The notes beneath the pieces were generated by a model, which was not told where the DNA came from, did no database searches, and saw only the letters and a list, made by a program, of their open reading frames with translations. Below are positions 16,759 to 24,326 of a stretch of DNA of 64,000 nt, in pieces. Positions within the stretch are counted from its first letter, which is position 1. The number at the start of each line of letters is the position of its first letter. This stretch comes from JAXGMV01 sp040768445 (lineage in GTDB: Bacteria; Chloroflexota; Anaerolineae; Anaerolineales; Anaerolineaceae): contig JAXGMV010000001.1 in NCBI GenBank assembly GCA_040768445.1, positions 558,001-622,000 on the forward strand, read 5' to 3'. Made by a program: the position numbers and the translations under genes.

Positions 16759-18675
16759 TCACGCATTATTCCCAGGCACAATAGGCTTGCGCACAGTAGC
16801 CGGATCTACCAATTCAAAGCGGTAGGCTGCCCTGCCAAAGTGAATCCTGTCACCGTTTTCAAGCCGCATACCGAGTGCAGTGACGGGGGAATAATTGACC
16901 CAGGTTCCGGTTGTGGATCCGATATCAGCGATCATAAATGTGCCGTCATCCCGCCGGCTGATGCGTGCATGCAGCGCTTCGATAGTGGGTAAATCAATCA
17001 CGCAGGCTGCCTTGCGTGGGTCAGATCCAAAGGTTGTATCCTGTTTGGTGATCAGGATGGCCCCCTTCTTGATGATCTGCCCGCTGTCTGACAGGCGAAT
17101 CAATCGCGCCGAAGGACCCGGCCGACTGCCCTTGAGCGGTTTTGAAGGGGTCTGCCTGCCGGCATCCCGGTTTTCGTCCTCTTGCTTAATGCGCACAGGC
17201 TGCGTCACCGGGTCAACCATGCTGCGCCGCCTGCGGGCTGAAAACCGTTCCAGGATGCTGCTGCGGCTTGAGATCAATAACGCAGCACCTAATACTAATC
17301 CGGTCACAATCAGGGCAAGGATGGTGAAAAAGCCGTAACTGGTGACCAGCCGGCCAAACCAGCTTTTTGGCTTTTCCGGCACCTGCACTGTTACCGTTGT
17401 CTCATTGCTCGATCCCAGCATGCCATTCGCATCCTGTACCTGCACCAGCAATCGGCTTGTCGTCGTTTGTGCATAAGCTTGAAGCGGCCATTCAAAACGG
17501 TCAAAGGGCTCAACCAGGTTCTCAGCTATCACCTGGTCGTCCACCAGCAGGGCAGAACGGCTGATGCCGCGCGGCAAGCCATCAGGGAACTCAATCACAA
17601 TTTTCAGCGGCTGAATTGGAGGCATCAGCACAGCGTCCGCCTGCCGGCCATTCTCAGGGATCACCCATTCACGGTTCACCTGTGAGGGCGGGTCAATAAA
17701 AATGGGTTTTGGCGCTTGCAAGTTGAGAGTATAAGGTACTTCCTGGCTGACAAGACGATAATCCCCTTTTTGTATGCTCAAAACCAGCTTCTGTTCACCG
17801 GCTTCAGCCGCCTGTGAGCGGTAACCAACCTGGTACACATAGCGCAGATGATCAAGATCGGCATTGAAATCCGGCACTGTGGCCATATCAGTGAAGATGT
17901 GAATACTGCCACCGGTCATACCTGCCAGCAGGCTGAGCGGCTCACTGTCAACTGCATCAGGCGTTCTGCCCGGCGAGACCAGCCAGACAGAGACCTGCAC
18001 ATCCAACTGCGCCGCCCTGGCCGCCAGGTTTGGGAGTGCATTTTTCATCTCTGCAGTTGGCAGGGGTGTAATGAACAGGATTGCGCGCTTGACAAACGGG
18101 TTGGTTGTAGTATCAGCGGCGATATCGAGGGCTGAGATCAGGCTTTGCAGGGAGTTGCTGCCGGCAGTCAATTCCGGTTGAAAAGCATTGATGGCTGCTG
18201 CCCACTGTGCAGGCCCTTTGAGATGCGAAACAACCAGCCCGCTGTTGGATGCCACCGTGAAATCGTCCGGTGAGTCAGCCGGCTGCTGCTGCGCCCACCT
18301 TGCCAGGATGCCCTGCATACCCAGGAAAAAGGTGGTTTCGCCGGTGTTGCGGTTGAGATCCGCCGCGCTATTAACTGCCACGGCAATTTGCAGGCCAGGC
18401 TGGTAGCGGTTAAGCTCCTCGATCGTACAGCCATGACCGCTCTCAAGCACCTGGAGATCCTGTTCCTGCAACTCGCTGATTAATACGCCTCCAGGGGTAT
18501 AAGGCTCAAAGAAGATACGAATCAGGGGGAACCCTTCTGTCTGGGGTGCGCTGATGATATCAATCCTGCCATCATCCTGTGCAGCAGCAGGCACAGCGAA
18601 CAATGCCGCCAAAATGAGACAGCAGATAATCAGCCCAAAGGCCTGGAAATGCAGTATTCGAAACCGAATGTTCAT
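16759..18675 (-). CDS. membrane protein with outer VWA-like region and cytoplasmic FHA domain
   Basis: Probable signalling or scaffold protein, 638 residues from the ATG at 18675; a TTG at 18720 would add 15 residues and neither has a clear ribosome site. A signal helix ends in PAAAQ. The outer region (about 30-440) has a VWA-like fold, but the metal site is degenerate: the expected DxSxS is replaced by VNSAADLN. A transmembrane helix spans about 446-470, followed by an Arg-rich juxtamembrane segment. The FHA domain (about 525-625) has FGSDPRKA, HARISRRDDG and IGSTTGTWVN, the phosphothreonine-binding pattern. It is co-transcribed with the PP2C gene. Confidence 0.88.
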   Translation of the reverse strand: MNIRFRILHFQAFGLIICCLILAALFAVPAAAQDDGRIDIISAPQTEGFPLIRIFFEPYTPGGVLISELQEQDLQVLESGHGCTIEELNRYQPGLQIAVAVNSAADLNRNTGETTFFLGMQGILARWAQQQPADSPDDFTVASNSGLVVSHLKGPAQWAAAINAFQPELTAGSNSLQSLISALDIAADTTTNPFVKRAILFITPLPTAEMKNALPNLAARAAQLDVQVSVWLVSPGRTPDAVDSEPLSLLAGMTGGSIHIFTDMATVPDFNADLDHLRYVYQVGYRSQAAEAGEQKLVLSIQKGDYRLVSQEVPYTLNLQAPKPIFIDPPSQVNREWVIPENGRQADAVLMPPIQPLKIVIEFPDGLPRGISRSALLVDDQVIAENLVEPFDRFEWPLQAYAQTTTSRLLVQVQDANGMLGSSNETTVTVQVPEKPKSWFGRLVTSYGFFTILALIVTGLVLGAALLISSRSSILERFSARRRRSMVDPVTQPVRIKQEDENRDAGRQTPSKPLKGSRPGPSARLIRLSDSGQIIKKGAILITKQDTTFGSDPRKAACVIDLPTIEALHARISRRDDGTFMIADIGSTTGTWVNYSPVTALGMRLENGDRIHFGRAAYRFELVDPATVRKPIVPGNNA

Positions 18676-18921
18676 GATTGGATAGTTCAATATTAAATAA
18701 ATCGGATGAACGTCCTTCAATAAGATGCTATAGATGCGGCGTTCACCTACACTTTAAGTTTACCATATCAAGCCTGTGTTCAATAAAAAAGCGCAAAGCA
18801 AGTTTGAACCAGCATGAAACAGGTTGTGCCCGACCTTATTCAAGGTATAATGATATTAAGTGTACGTTCAAAGGGTAAACCTGTGATCCCAACCTGCATC
18901 CACAGGTAGAAAAGGGAGAAA

Positions 18922-19524
18922 ATGAACTTTTTACTGGATCCAAATGTTGCCTATTTTTTGCTGGTCTTCGGCTTCTTATTTGCCGTACTGGCGCTTTTTA
19001 CACCGGGCACGGGCATTCTGGAAATTGGTGCTATCTTTGCTCTGCTGCTGGCCGGTTACAGCATGCTTGCCCTGCCCATCAACATCTGGGCACTGGGCAT
19101 CCTCATCCTGGGAGTGTTTCCTTTCCTGATTGCATTGAAGCGTTCGCATCAGTACTGGTATCTTGTTTTGACCATCGCTGCGCTGGTAGTCGGTACCGTA
19201 TTTATGTTCCGCACTGAAGATGGTAAAGCCGCCATCGATCCACTGCTGGCAGTGGTTGTCTCATCAGTGGTGATCTTAGTCTTATGGGTCATTGGGCGCC
19301 GCGGCATCGAAGCCATTTCACAGCAGCCTGTGCATGACCTCGACCGCCTGTTGGGCTTAACCGGTATGGCCGGCACCGACATCCATCACGAGGGCAGCCT
19401 GCTGATTGGCGGCGAGGAATGGACAGCCCAGAGCAAAACACCAATTCCAGCCGGAACTGAAGTGCGTGTGGTCAGCCGCGCAGGGCTTGTACTGCAGGTT
19501 GAGCCAGTCTCATCGGATAACTGA
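18922..19524 (+). CDS. short NfeD-family membrane protein
   Basis: 200 residues: four to five transmembrane helices in the first 130 residues (pattern LTPGTGxLEIGAIFALLLAG near the start) and a C-terminal NfeD OB-fold (about 140-200, LLGLTGMAGTDIHHEGSLLIGGEEWTA split by a turn). It lacks the ClpP-like protease half of the long NfeD at 11.3 kb. AAGGGAG precedes the ATG. TATAAT at 18845-18850 is a likely -10. The slipin gene follows after 52 bases; NfeD and stomatin-like proteins are a well-known gene pair acting together in membrane quality control or membrane microdomains. Confidence 0.9.
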   Translation: MNFLLDPNVAYFLLVFGFLFAVLALFTPGTGILEIGAIFALLLAGYSMLALPINIWALGILILGVFPFLIALKRSHQYWYLVLTIAALVVGTVFMFRTEDGKAAIDPLLAVVVSSVVILVLWVIGRRGIEAISQQPVHDLDRLLGLTGMAGTDIHHEGSLLIGGEEWTAQSKTPIPAGTEVRVVSRAGLVLQVEPVSSDN

Positions 19525-19576
19525 CCGCTAATCCGGGTCATTTTTACTCATAATTAAAAGAAAGTAGGAGGTAATA

Positions 19577-20479
19577 ATGGATTTTTCTTCAATTTCTACC
19601 GTGTACTGTCTGATCGGCGTCATCATCCTGCTCGGGTTGGTTTTCCTGGTCAGTGCGATCAAAATCGTACCAGAATACCAGCGCCTGGTTGTCTTTCGCT
19701 TCGGGCGCAGCATCGGCGCCAAAGGCCCGGGTATCGTTCTGTTGATCCCTTTTGTCGACCGTGCTGTACGCGTTGACCTGCGCGAGCAGGTGCGCGAGAT
19801 CCCGGTGCAGACATCAATCACCCTCGACAATGCTCCCATCTCCATCGACTTCCTGTGGTACTTCAAGGTCTTTGATCCCATCATGTCGGTTCTGCAGGTT
19901 GGCAGCTTCGAATTGGCTGCACAGGGTATTGCCACCACGACACTGCGGTCCGTCATCGGCGGTATTTTACTCGATGATGTGCTCTCCCAGCGTGAAACCA
20001 TCAACAAGTCCCTGCGCACCCGGTTGGATGAAGTCACCGAGCGCTGGGGCGTCAAAGTGACCAACGTCGAAATTCGCGAGATCGTCCCGCCGCGCGATGT
20101 GCAGGATGCCATGAACCGCCAGCTCTCAGCCGAGCGTAACCGCCGTGCTGTGGTGACCGAATCAACCGGTACCCGCGAAGCCGCCATCAACGTGGCTGAA
20201 GGCGAACGTCAGGCAACTGTCAAACGTGCAGACGGCCAGCGTGAAGCATCGGTCCTGGTGGCTGAAGGTGAGAAAATTGCCCAGCTGCTGCGTGCTGAAG
20301 GTTTCTCACGCGCGTTGGAAAATATTAACCAGGTTGCCGGCAAAGTCGATCAAAAGACCATGAGCCTGCAGTACTTTGAGACCCTCAAGAACATGGCAGC
20401 CAGCCCATCCACCAAGTACATCTTCCCGATGGAATTCACATCCCTGCTTAAGGATTTTGTGAAGGGTCAAAAGGAATAA
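19577..20479 (+). CDS. slipin (stomatin/prohibitin-like SPFH protein)
   Basis: Membrane scaffold protein, 300 residues. One N-terminal hydrophobic helix (about 8-30) is followed by the SPFH/Band 7 domain (about 32-195) with EYQRLVVFRFGR, GPGIVLLIPFVDR and NVEIREIVPP. A long helical, Glu/Ala/Arg-rich segment (about 180-260) favours oligomer formation. AGGAGGT six bases before the ATG marks the start. The partner NfeD gene lies directly upstream. In archaeal homologues the NfeD protease cuts the hydrophobic C-terminus of the stomatin; here the tail MEFTSLLKDFVKGQ is only weakly hydrophobic, so the relation may be structural. Confidence 0.94.
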   Translation: MDFSSISTVYCLIGVIILLGLVFLVSAIKIVPEYQRLVVFRFGRSIGAKGPGIVLLIPFVDRAVRVDLREQVREIPVQTSITLDNAPISIDFLWYFKVFDPIMSVLQVGSFELAAQGIATTTLRSVIGGILLDDVLSQRETINKSLRTRLDEVTERWGVKVTNVEIREIVPPRDVQDAMNRQLSAERNRRAVVTESTGTREAAINVAEGERQATVKRADGQREASVLVAEGEKIAQLLRAEGFSRALENINQVAGKVDQKTMSLQYFETLKNMAASPSTKYIFPMEFTSLLKDFVKGQKE

Positions 20480-20512
20480 GCCCCAGTTATTCCACTGGTA
20501 AAAAGTTATCAA

Positions 20513-20544
20513 CAGGTGCGGGAGATTGAACACACCCGCACCTG
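20513..20544 (+). terminator. hairpin after the slipin gene
   Basis: Ten-base stem CAGGTGCGGG / CCCGCACCTG with a twelve-base loop, 34 bases after the slipin stop codon. There is no immediate T-run, so it may be a weak terminator; the next ATG is only 17 bases further on. Confidence 0.45.
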
Positions 20545-20560
20545 GAATTGATCAGGTTTT

Positions 20561-21043
20561 ATGGAAGAAATTATTCCGCCAGCCCAAATTACTCTCGTGC
20601 CTGCCGGCTGGCGGGATATCGGCGAACTGAAAACCCTCGAAAAAATATCTTTTGGACGGCATGCCTGGCCGCTGATAGACCTCCTGGCTGTATTGATGGC
20701 ACCGGGCATCATCCGCATCAAAGCCTGCTGCGATAACCGTATGGCTGGCTTTATTGCTGGTGAGAAACGCTCAGACGGCAGCGGCTGGATCACCACCATC
20801 GCCGTCATGCCTGAGTTCCGCCAGCAAGGCATTGCCACCCTGCTGATTGACACCTGTGAGAAGCAGTTGAAAAGCGAGCAATACAAGCTGTGCGTAATGG
20901 TGGATAACCATGACGCTATCAGGCTGTATCAAAAGCTGGGCTACCGAAAAATGGACCTGTGGGAGGATTATTACGGCAAAGGCGAGCATGCAATTTTGAT
21001 GGTAAAACGCCAGGCGCGGCTGGAGAAACTGAACGGACTTTAG
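20561..21043 (+). CDS. GNAT N-acetyltransferase, RimI type
   Basis: 160 residues with a single GNAT fold. The acetyl-CoA loop lies in IAVMPEFRQQGIATLLI, which carries the R/Q-x-x-G-x-A pattern (Q-Q-G-I-A). Late motif MVDNHDAIRLYQKLGYRKMDLWEDYYGKGEHAILM matches the RimI end (N-x-A-I-x-L-Y-x-x-x-G-Y). RimI acetylates the N-terminal alanine of ribosomal protein S18; related enzymes act on other proteins, so the substrate is an inference. The start has no strong ribosome site. It follows the slipin gene after a hairpin and may be read through from it. Confidence 0.85.
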   Translation: MEEIIPPAQITLVPAGWRDIGELKTLEKISFGRHAWPLIDLLAVLMAPGIIRIKACCDNRMAGFIAGEKRSDGSGWITTIAVMPEFRQQGIATLLIDTCEKQLKSEQYKLCVMVDNHDAIRLYQKLGYRKMDLWEDYYGKGEHAILMVKRQARLEKLNGL

Positions 21044-21065
21044 AATCTTGAGTCAGCTGTTACTG

Positions 21066-21094
21066 TTGACATTCCTCGTGACTCGATATACACT
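21066..21094 (+). promoter_or_regulatory. sigma70-type promoter of the SWIM-protein gene
   Basis: TTGACA at 21066-21071, a 17-base spacer and TACACT at 21089-21094. The start point would be near 21101, giving a 115-base leader that contains the hairpin at 21163-21184. Confidence 0.6.
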
Positions 21095-21162
21095 ATAGTC
21101 ATGAATGGGAGTGTTTCTGTCTAATGCGAGTCTTTCGCTACATACCTGTTTTATCCACTGTG

Positions 21163-21184
21163 GGCACGCGTAGTTACGCGTGCC
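21163..21184 (+). promoter_or_regulatory. leader hairpin, possible attenuator or small-RNA terminator
   Basis: GGCACGCGTA / TACGCGTGCC, ten complementary bases each side of two bases (a stem of about nine with a tetraloop), followed by TTTGATTATT. It stands between the promoter at 21066 and the SWIM gene at 21218. It would end a transcript of about 90 bases if it terminates. Confidence 0.5.
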
Positions 21185-21217
21185 TTTGATTATTACATCC
21201 TAAAAGGAGTGAACGAA

Positions 21218-21463
21218 ATGGATTATGGAATGATTGGCAAGTTGGAAAAAGCCCGCAGATATGCCGAACAGCGCGAACGTTTTCACTTCACCAAGTTTAC
21301 AGTCACAATGGACGGTAACAACAACCCACATGCCGTCACCTATGACAACGGCACCTACACCTGCGATTGTGACTTCTTTCATTCCCGTGGCCGCTGCAGT
21401 CACACCATGGCCCTTGAGATTATCCTGGAAGGCATGGTTGAACCGCAGCCTGTAAACAATTAA
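21218..21463 (+). CDS. small SWIM zinc-finger protein
   Basis: 81 residues, cytoplasmic. The ATG at 21218 has AAAGGAG (21203-21209) eight bases upstream, which rules out the in-frame GTG at 21209. The centre holds a complete SWIM motif, CDCDFFHSRGRCSHTMALE, fitting C-x-C-x(n)-C-x-H for zinc binding. The N-terminal half is basic and helical (GKLEKARRYAEQRERF) and is followed by a two-strand segment (FTVTMDGNNN, HAVTYDNGTY). SWIM domains bind DNA or proteins in larger enzymes; a free-standing finger this small could be a nucleic-acid or protein adaptor. It has its own promoter and a strong terminator. Confidence 0.85.
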   Translation: MDYGMIGKLEKARRYAEQRERFHFTKFTVTMDGNNNPHAVTYDNGTYTCDCDFFHSRGRCSHTMALEIILEGMVEPQPVNN

Positions 21464-21483
21464 ATAGTTTTATCTCTTACAGA

Positions 21484-21520
21484 ATCAATCCTGTGCTTGA
21501 GCACAGGATTGATCTTTTAA
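21484..21520 (+). terminator. intrinsic terminator of the SWIM-protein gene
   Basis: Perfect 13-base stem ATCAATCCTGTGC / GCACAGGATTGAT with a TTGA loop followed by CTTTTAA, 20 bases after the stop codon. Confidence 0.85.
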
Positions 21521-21570
21521 CCTGTTGTCACAATTCCATTCCACACCTATGCCCAAAAATATCGTTTGTC

Positions 21571-21599
21571 TTGACAGGTAATATACCGTTCGGTATAAT
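21571..21599 (+). promoter_or_regulatory. tetR promoter with overlapping operator
   Basis: Near-perfect sigma70 promoter: TTGACA 21571-21576, 17-base spacer, TATAAT 21594-21599. An inverted repeat TATACCG-TT-CGGTATA at 21582-21597 overlaps the -10 box. The same core, TACCGTTCGGTA, recurs before the next gene at 22198-22209, so both are probably bound by the TetR protein encoded here. The start codon is only six bases past the -10 box, implying a leaderless mRNA. Confidence 0.82.
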
Positions 21600-21605
21600 A
21601 ACGAT

Positions 21606-22172
21606 ATGGATAACCAGCAGATCATTCTCAACCAGGCCCTTGAACTGTTCGCCGCACGCGGCTATGATGCCGTGGGCGTACAGGAGATTGTCGAACAAGC
21701 TGGCATCACCAAGCCCACCCTGTACCATTACTTTGGCTCCAAGCTAGGCCTGCTGCAGGCGCTGCTTTCAGCGCCAAATGACACCTTACTGGATGAGTTA
21801 GAGAAAGCCTGCGCCTATCACGGCGATCTGCCGCTGACCCTCACGCACATCACGTCAACCTATTTCAACTTCGCCGCATCCCACCGCCTGTTCTACCGCT
21901 TACAGTTGGCGCTGTGGCTGGCGCCGCGCGACAGCGATGGGTTTCAACTGGTGGAGGACTACAACCGCCAGCAATACCGGCTGGTCGAAGCGGTCTTCCT
22001 GACGGCGATTGCTGAGCACGGCAATATGCGCGGCCGCCAGCGCGCCTACGCCAGCACACTGATCGGGATGATCAACACCTACATCAGCCTTGCATTGAAC
22101 GATCACGCTGAACTGAACAATGACCTGGTACAGCTGGCTGTCAGGCAGTTCCAGTACGGCATTTATTCGTAG
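21606..22172 (+). CDS. TetR-family transcriptional regulator
   Basis: 188 residues. The N-terminal helix-turn-helix (about 1-50) has the TetR pattern ALELFAARGYDAVGVQEIVE, then AGITKPTLYHYFGSK. The C-terminal ligand domain is diverged, as usual in the family. The promoter carries an inverted repeat over the -10 box, suggesting self-repression, and a second copy of its core precedes the GH13 gene 55 bases downstream. The enzyme is therefore the likely target and a sugar or glucan breakdown product a likely inducer (inference). No ribosome binding site is present; the ATG would lie at or within a base of the mRNA 5' end. Confidence 0.93.
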   Translation: MDNQQIILNQALELFAARGYDAVGVQEIVEQAGITKPTLYHYFGSKLGLLQALLSAPNDTLLDELEKACAYHGDLPLTLTHITSTYFNFAASHRLFYRLQLALWLAPRDSDGFQLVEDYNRQQYRLVEAVFLTAIAEHGNMRGRQRAYASTLIGMINTYISLALNDHAELNNDLVQLAVRQFQYGIYS

Positions 22173-22194
22173 GGATATTTTTTTACGCTAATTA

Positions 22195-22212
22195 CTGTAC
22201 CGTTCGGTACAG
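22195..22212 (+). promoter_or_regulatory. second TetR operator, before the GH13 gene
   Basis: Inverted repeat CTGTACCG-TT-CGGTACAG, 15 bases before the ATG of the GH13 gene and directly before its AAGGAG ribosome site (22217-22222). It shares TACCGTTCGGTA with the repeat in the tetR promoter. Confidence 0.8.
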
Positions 22213-22227
22213 TTTCAAGGAGTACAC

Positions 22228-23586
22228 ATGGCACACTGGTCTGAGACCGCTTTTTTCTACCACATCTACCCGTTGGGGTTGTGCGGCGCACCGCACTTCA
22301 ACAATTTCACCAGCCCGCCCGTAAACCGGCTGGAGAAGCTCTTCCCATGGCTGGACCACCTGCAGGCGCTGGGGGTTAATGCGCTTTATCTCGGCCCGCT
22401 GTTTGAGTCCACTGAACACGGTTACGACACCGCCGATTATTTCTGGGTTGACCGCCGGCTGGGGGACAAGGCTCTTCTGCAGCGCTTTTCGGCTGAAGTG
22501 CACCGCCGCGGTATGAAGCTCATTTTGGACGGTGTCTTCAACCACGTTGGCAGGCATTTCTGGGCTTTCCGTGACCTGCTGGAGAAAGGGCAGTCATCCG
22601 CCTATGCCGGCTGGTTCTCGGGCCTGCGCTTTGACTGGCACAATGGGCACGGCGACCCGTTCACTTACGACACCTGGGGTGGCCACGAGTCATTGGTGAG
22701 GCTAAATCTGCATAACCCTCAGGTCAGGGAGCATCTCCTGCAGGCGGTTGCCAGCTGGATAGAGGATTATGACATTGATGGCCTGCGCCTGGACGCCGCT
22801 GACTGTGTGGACATTGGCTTCCAGGATGAACTGGCAGCCTTCACCAGCCGGCTCAAGCCAGATTTTTGGCTGTTGGGCGAAATCACCAGCGGCGATTACC
22901 GGCGCTGGGCGCAGCCGGGCAGGCTGCACTCGGTCACCAACTACGAAGCCTACAAGGGATTATATTCCTCGCACAACGACAACAATTATTTCGAACTTGC
23001 CCACACGCTGGAGCGGCAGTTTGGCTCCGGCGGGCTGTATAAGAACATTCCCCTCTACAACTTCACCGACAATCACGATGTCAACCGCATCGCCAGCGTG
23101 CTCAAGTCACCTGCCCACCTTTACCCCCTGCACATCCTGCTGTTCAGCATGCCCGGCGTGCCGTCCATTTACTACGGCAGTGAGTTTGGCCTGCCCGGGG
23201 TCAAGGCTGATACTGACTGGCCCCTGCGCCCTGAACTGGACCTAAACGCGCTCTGCAGCAGCCCGCCGCAGCCCGGCTTACTTGATCTGATCAAGCAGCT
23301 GGCAGTCATTCGCCGGGAGGCGCCTGCCCTGCAAAACGGCGGCTACCAGGGGCTAATGGTTGCCTCACATCAGATGGCATTCTTACGGACAGGCAGCAGC
23401 CAAACCGTACTGGTGGCCGTCAACGCCGCTGACCAGCCGGTTGAAGCGGACATCAAACTGCCAGCCGATCAGCAGGGAAGCTACACCGACCTGCTCAACA
23501 ATCAAAACTATAGCACCGCCAATGACGGCACAATGCACCTGACGCTGGATCCCAACTGGGGTAGGATCCTTGCGCGGCATGGGTGA
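22228..23586 (+). CDS. alpha-amylase family glycoside hydrolase (GH13)
   Basis: Intracellular (no signal peptide) alpha-glucan-acting enzyme, 452 residues. The (beta/alpha)8 barrel shows the GH13 conserved regions: DGVFNHVG (101-108), DGLRLDAAD with nucleophile Asp189, LLGEI with acid/base Glu218, and TDNHD with Asp284. A short beta domain closes the protein from about 375. The opening FFYHIYPLGLCGAP resembles cyclomaltodextrinase or small intracellular amylases rather than secreted ones; exact specificity cannot be decided. It sits behind a TetR operator and an AAGGAG ribosome site. Together with the alpha-glucan phosphorylase at 13.2 kb it points to glycogen or maltodextrin turnover. Confidence 0.93.
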   Translation: MAHWSETAFFYHIYPLGLCGAPHFNNFTSPPVNRLEKLFPWLDHLQALGVNALYLGPLFESTEHGYDTADYFWVDRRLGDKALLQRFSAEVHRRGMKLILDGVFNHVGRHFWAFRDLLEKGQSSAYAGWFSGLRFDWHNGHGDPFTYDTWGGHESLVRLNLHNPQVREHLLQAVASWIEDYDIDGLRLDAADCVDIGFQDELAAFTSRLKPDFWLLGEITSGDYRRWAQPGRLHSVTNYEAYKGLYSSHNDNNYFELAHTLERQFGSGGLYKNIPLYNFTDNHDVNRIASVLKSPAHLYPLHILLFSMPGVPSIYYGSEFGLPGVKADTDWPLRPELDLNALCSSPPQPGLLDLIKQLAVIRREAPALQNGGYQGLMVASHQMAFLRTGSSQTVLVAVNAADQPVEADIKLPADQQGSYTDLLNNQNYSTANDGTMHLTLDPNWGRILARHG

Positions 23587-23643
23587 TTTGTGCTTGAACT
23601 TCAATGTTTTTCAAATTGGTTTGATGTTGTACCTGAAAGGGTC

Positions 23644-23679
23644 TTGACTTATTAGAATTTATTTTCTATAATAAAGTCA
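23644..23679 (+). promoter_or_regulatory. promoter with spanning inverted repeat
   Basis: TTGACT 23644-23649, 17-base spacer, TATAAT 23667-23672. An imperfect inverted repeat, TGACTTATTAG (23645-23655) against CTATAATAAAGTCA (23666-23679), covers both boxes and could be a repressor site for the GyrI-like gene. Confidence 0.65.
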
Positions 23680-23709
23680 TCTCCAATTCACCAACAAGAA
23701 GAGGATCTC

Positions 23710-24168
23710 ATGGACAATCAACCGAAAATTGAAACCCGGCCGCAGCAGGCGGCTATGGTCATCCGAGCCCGCTGCGCTGTCGGCGACCTGCCGGCTGTAC
23801 TGGGCGAGGGTTATGACAAGGTGCTGTCTTACATTCAATCCGCCGGAAAATACCCATCAAACCCGCCGTTTGTGGCGTATTACAACCTGGATATGCAGAA
23901 CCTGGATATTGAACTGGGCTTCCCGCTGGCAGAGCCGCTGCCGGAGAGCGGCGACATCCACCCGGTCATATACCCGGCTGGCGACTACGCCTCCCTCCTG
24001 TATGTCGGTGCCTATGACCAGTGCGCCGGTGCATACGAAGAACTGGGGCGCTATGTGCAGGCGCAGGGGCGTGAGCCCACCGGCGTGGCGTTCGAATACT
24101 ACCTCAACGACCCGTCAGAGCCGCCTTTTGAGGAGCCGCAAACCCTGATCGTCTACCCGCTCAAATAA
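23710..24168 (+). CDS. GyrI-like/AraC-effector-binding domain protein
   Basis: 152 residues made of one GyrI-like (SOUL/BacR-type) small-molecule-binding domain and no DNA-binding part. Typical features are two beta-alpha-beta-beta halves, the central PPFVAYYNLDMQNLDIELGFPL stretch (split by a turn) and the ending EYYLNDPSEPPFEEPQTLIVYPL. Free-standing members bind hydrophobic or cationic compounds, and some hydrolyse electrophiles or inhibit gyrase; the role here is unknown. AGAGGAT lies before the ATG. It has its own promoter and terminator. The following gene encodes another drug-sensing protein (MerR-TipAS), a plausible functional pairing. Confidence 0.9.
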   Translation: MDNQPKIETRPQQAAMVIRARCAVGDLPAVLGEGYDKVLSYIQSAGKYPSNPPFVAYYNLDMQNLDIELGFPLAEPLPESGDIHPVIYPAGDYASLLYVGAYDQCAGAYEELGRYVQAQGREPTGVAFEYYLNDPSEPPFEEPQTLIVYPLK

Positions 24169-24198
24169 ACCTGTTACTCTGAACATCACTCCTATCTG

Positions 24199-24240
24199 AA
24201 GGCATGCCTGACCCCCTGCGGTCTGGAGATGCCTTTATTT
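24199..24240 (+). terminator. intrinsic terminator of the GyrI-like gene
   Basis: Outer stem AAGGCAT / ATGCCTT with further pairing (GACC / GGTC) inside, followed by TTATTTTTGTT. It lies about 30 bases beyond the stop codon. Confidence 0.75.
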
Positions 24241-24278
24241 TTGTTACGGCCACTCTCAGGATTCGATATAATTACCTC

Positions 24279-24309
24279 TTGACATTAACGTTACGTCAGG
24301 GTTTATTAT
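24279..24309 (+). promoter_or_regulatory. MerR-type promoter with 19-base spacer
   Basis: TTGACA 24279-24284 and TATTAT 24304-24309 are 19 bases apart, the unusually long spacing that MerR-family activators correct by twisting DNA. A dyad, TGACATTAACG / CGTTACGTCA (24280-24299), fills the spacer. It lies directly before the MerR-TipAS gene, so self-activation is expected. Confidence 0.78.
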
Positions 24310-24326
24310 AGTGCCGGAGTGAAATT

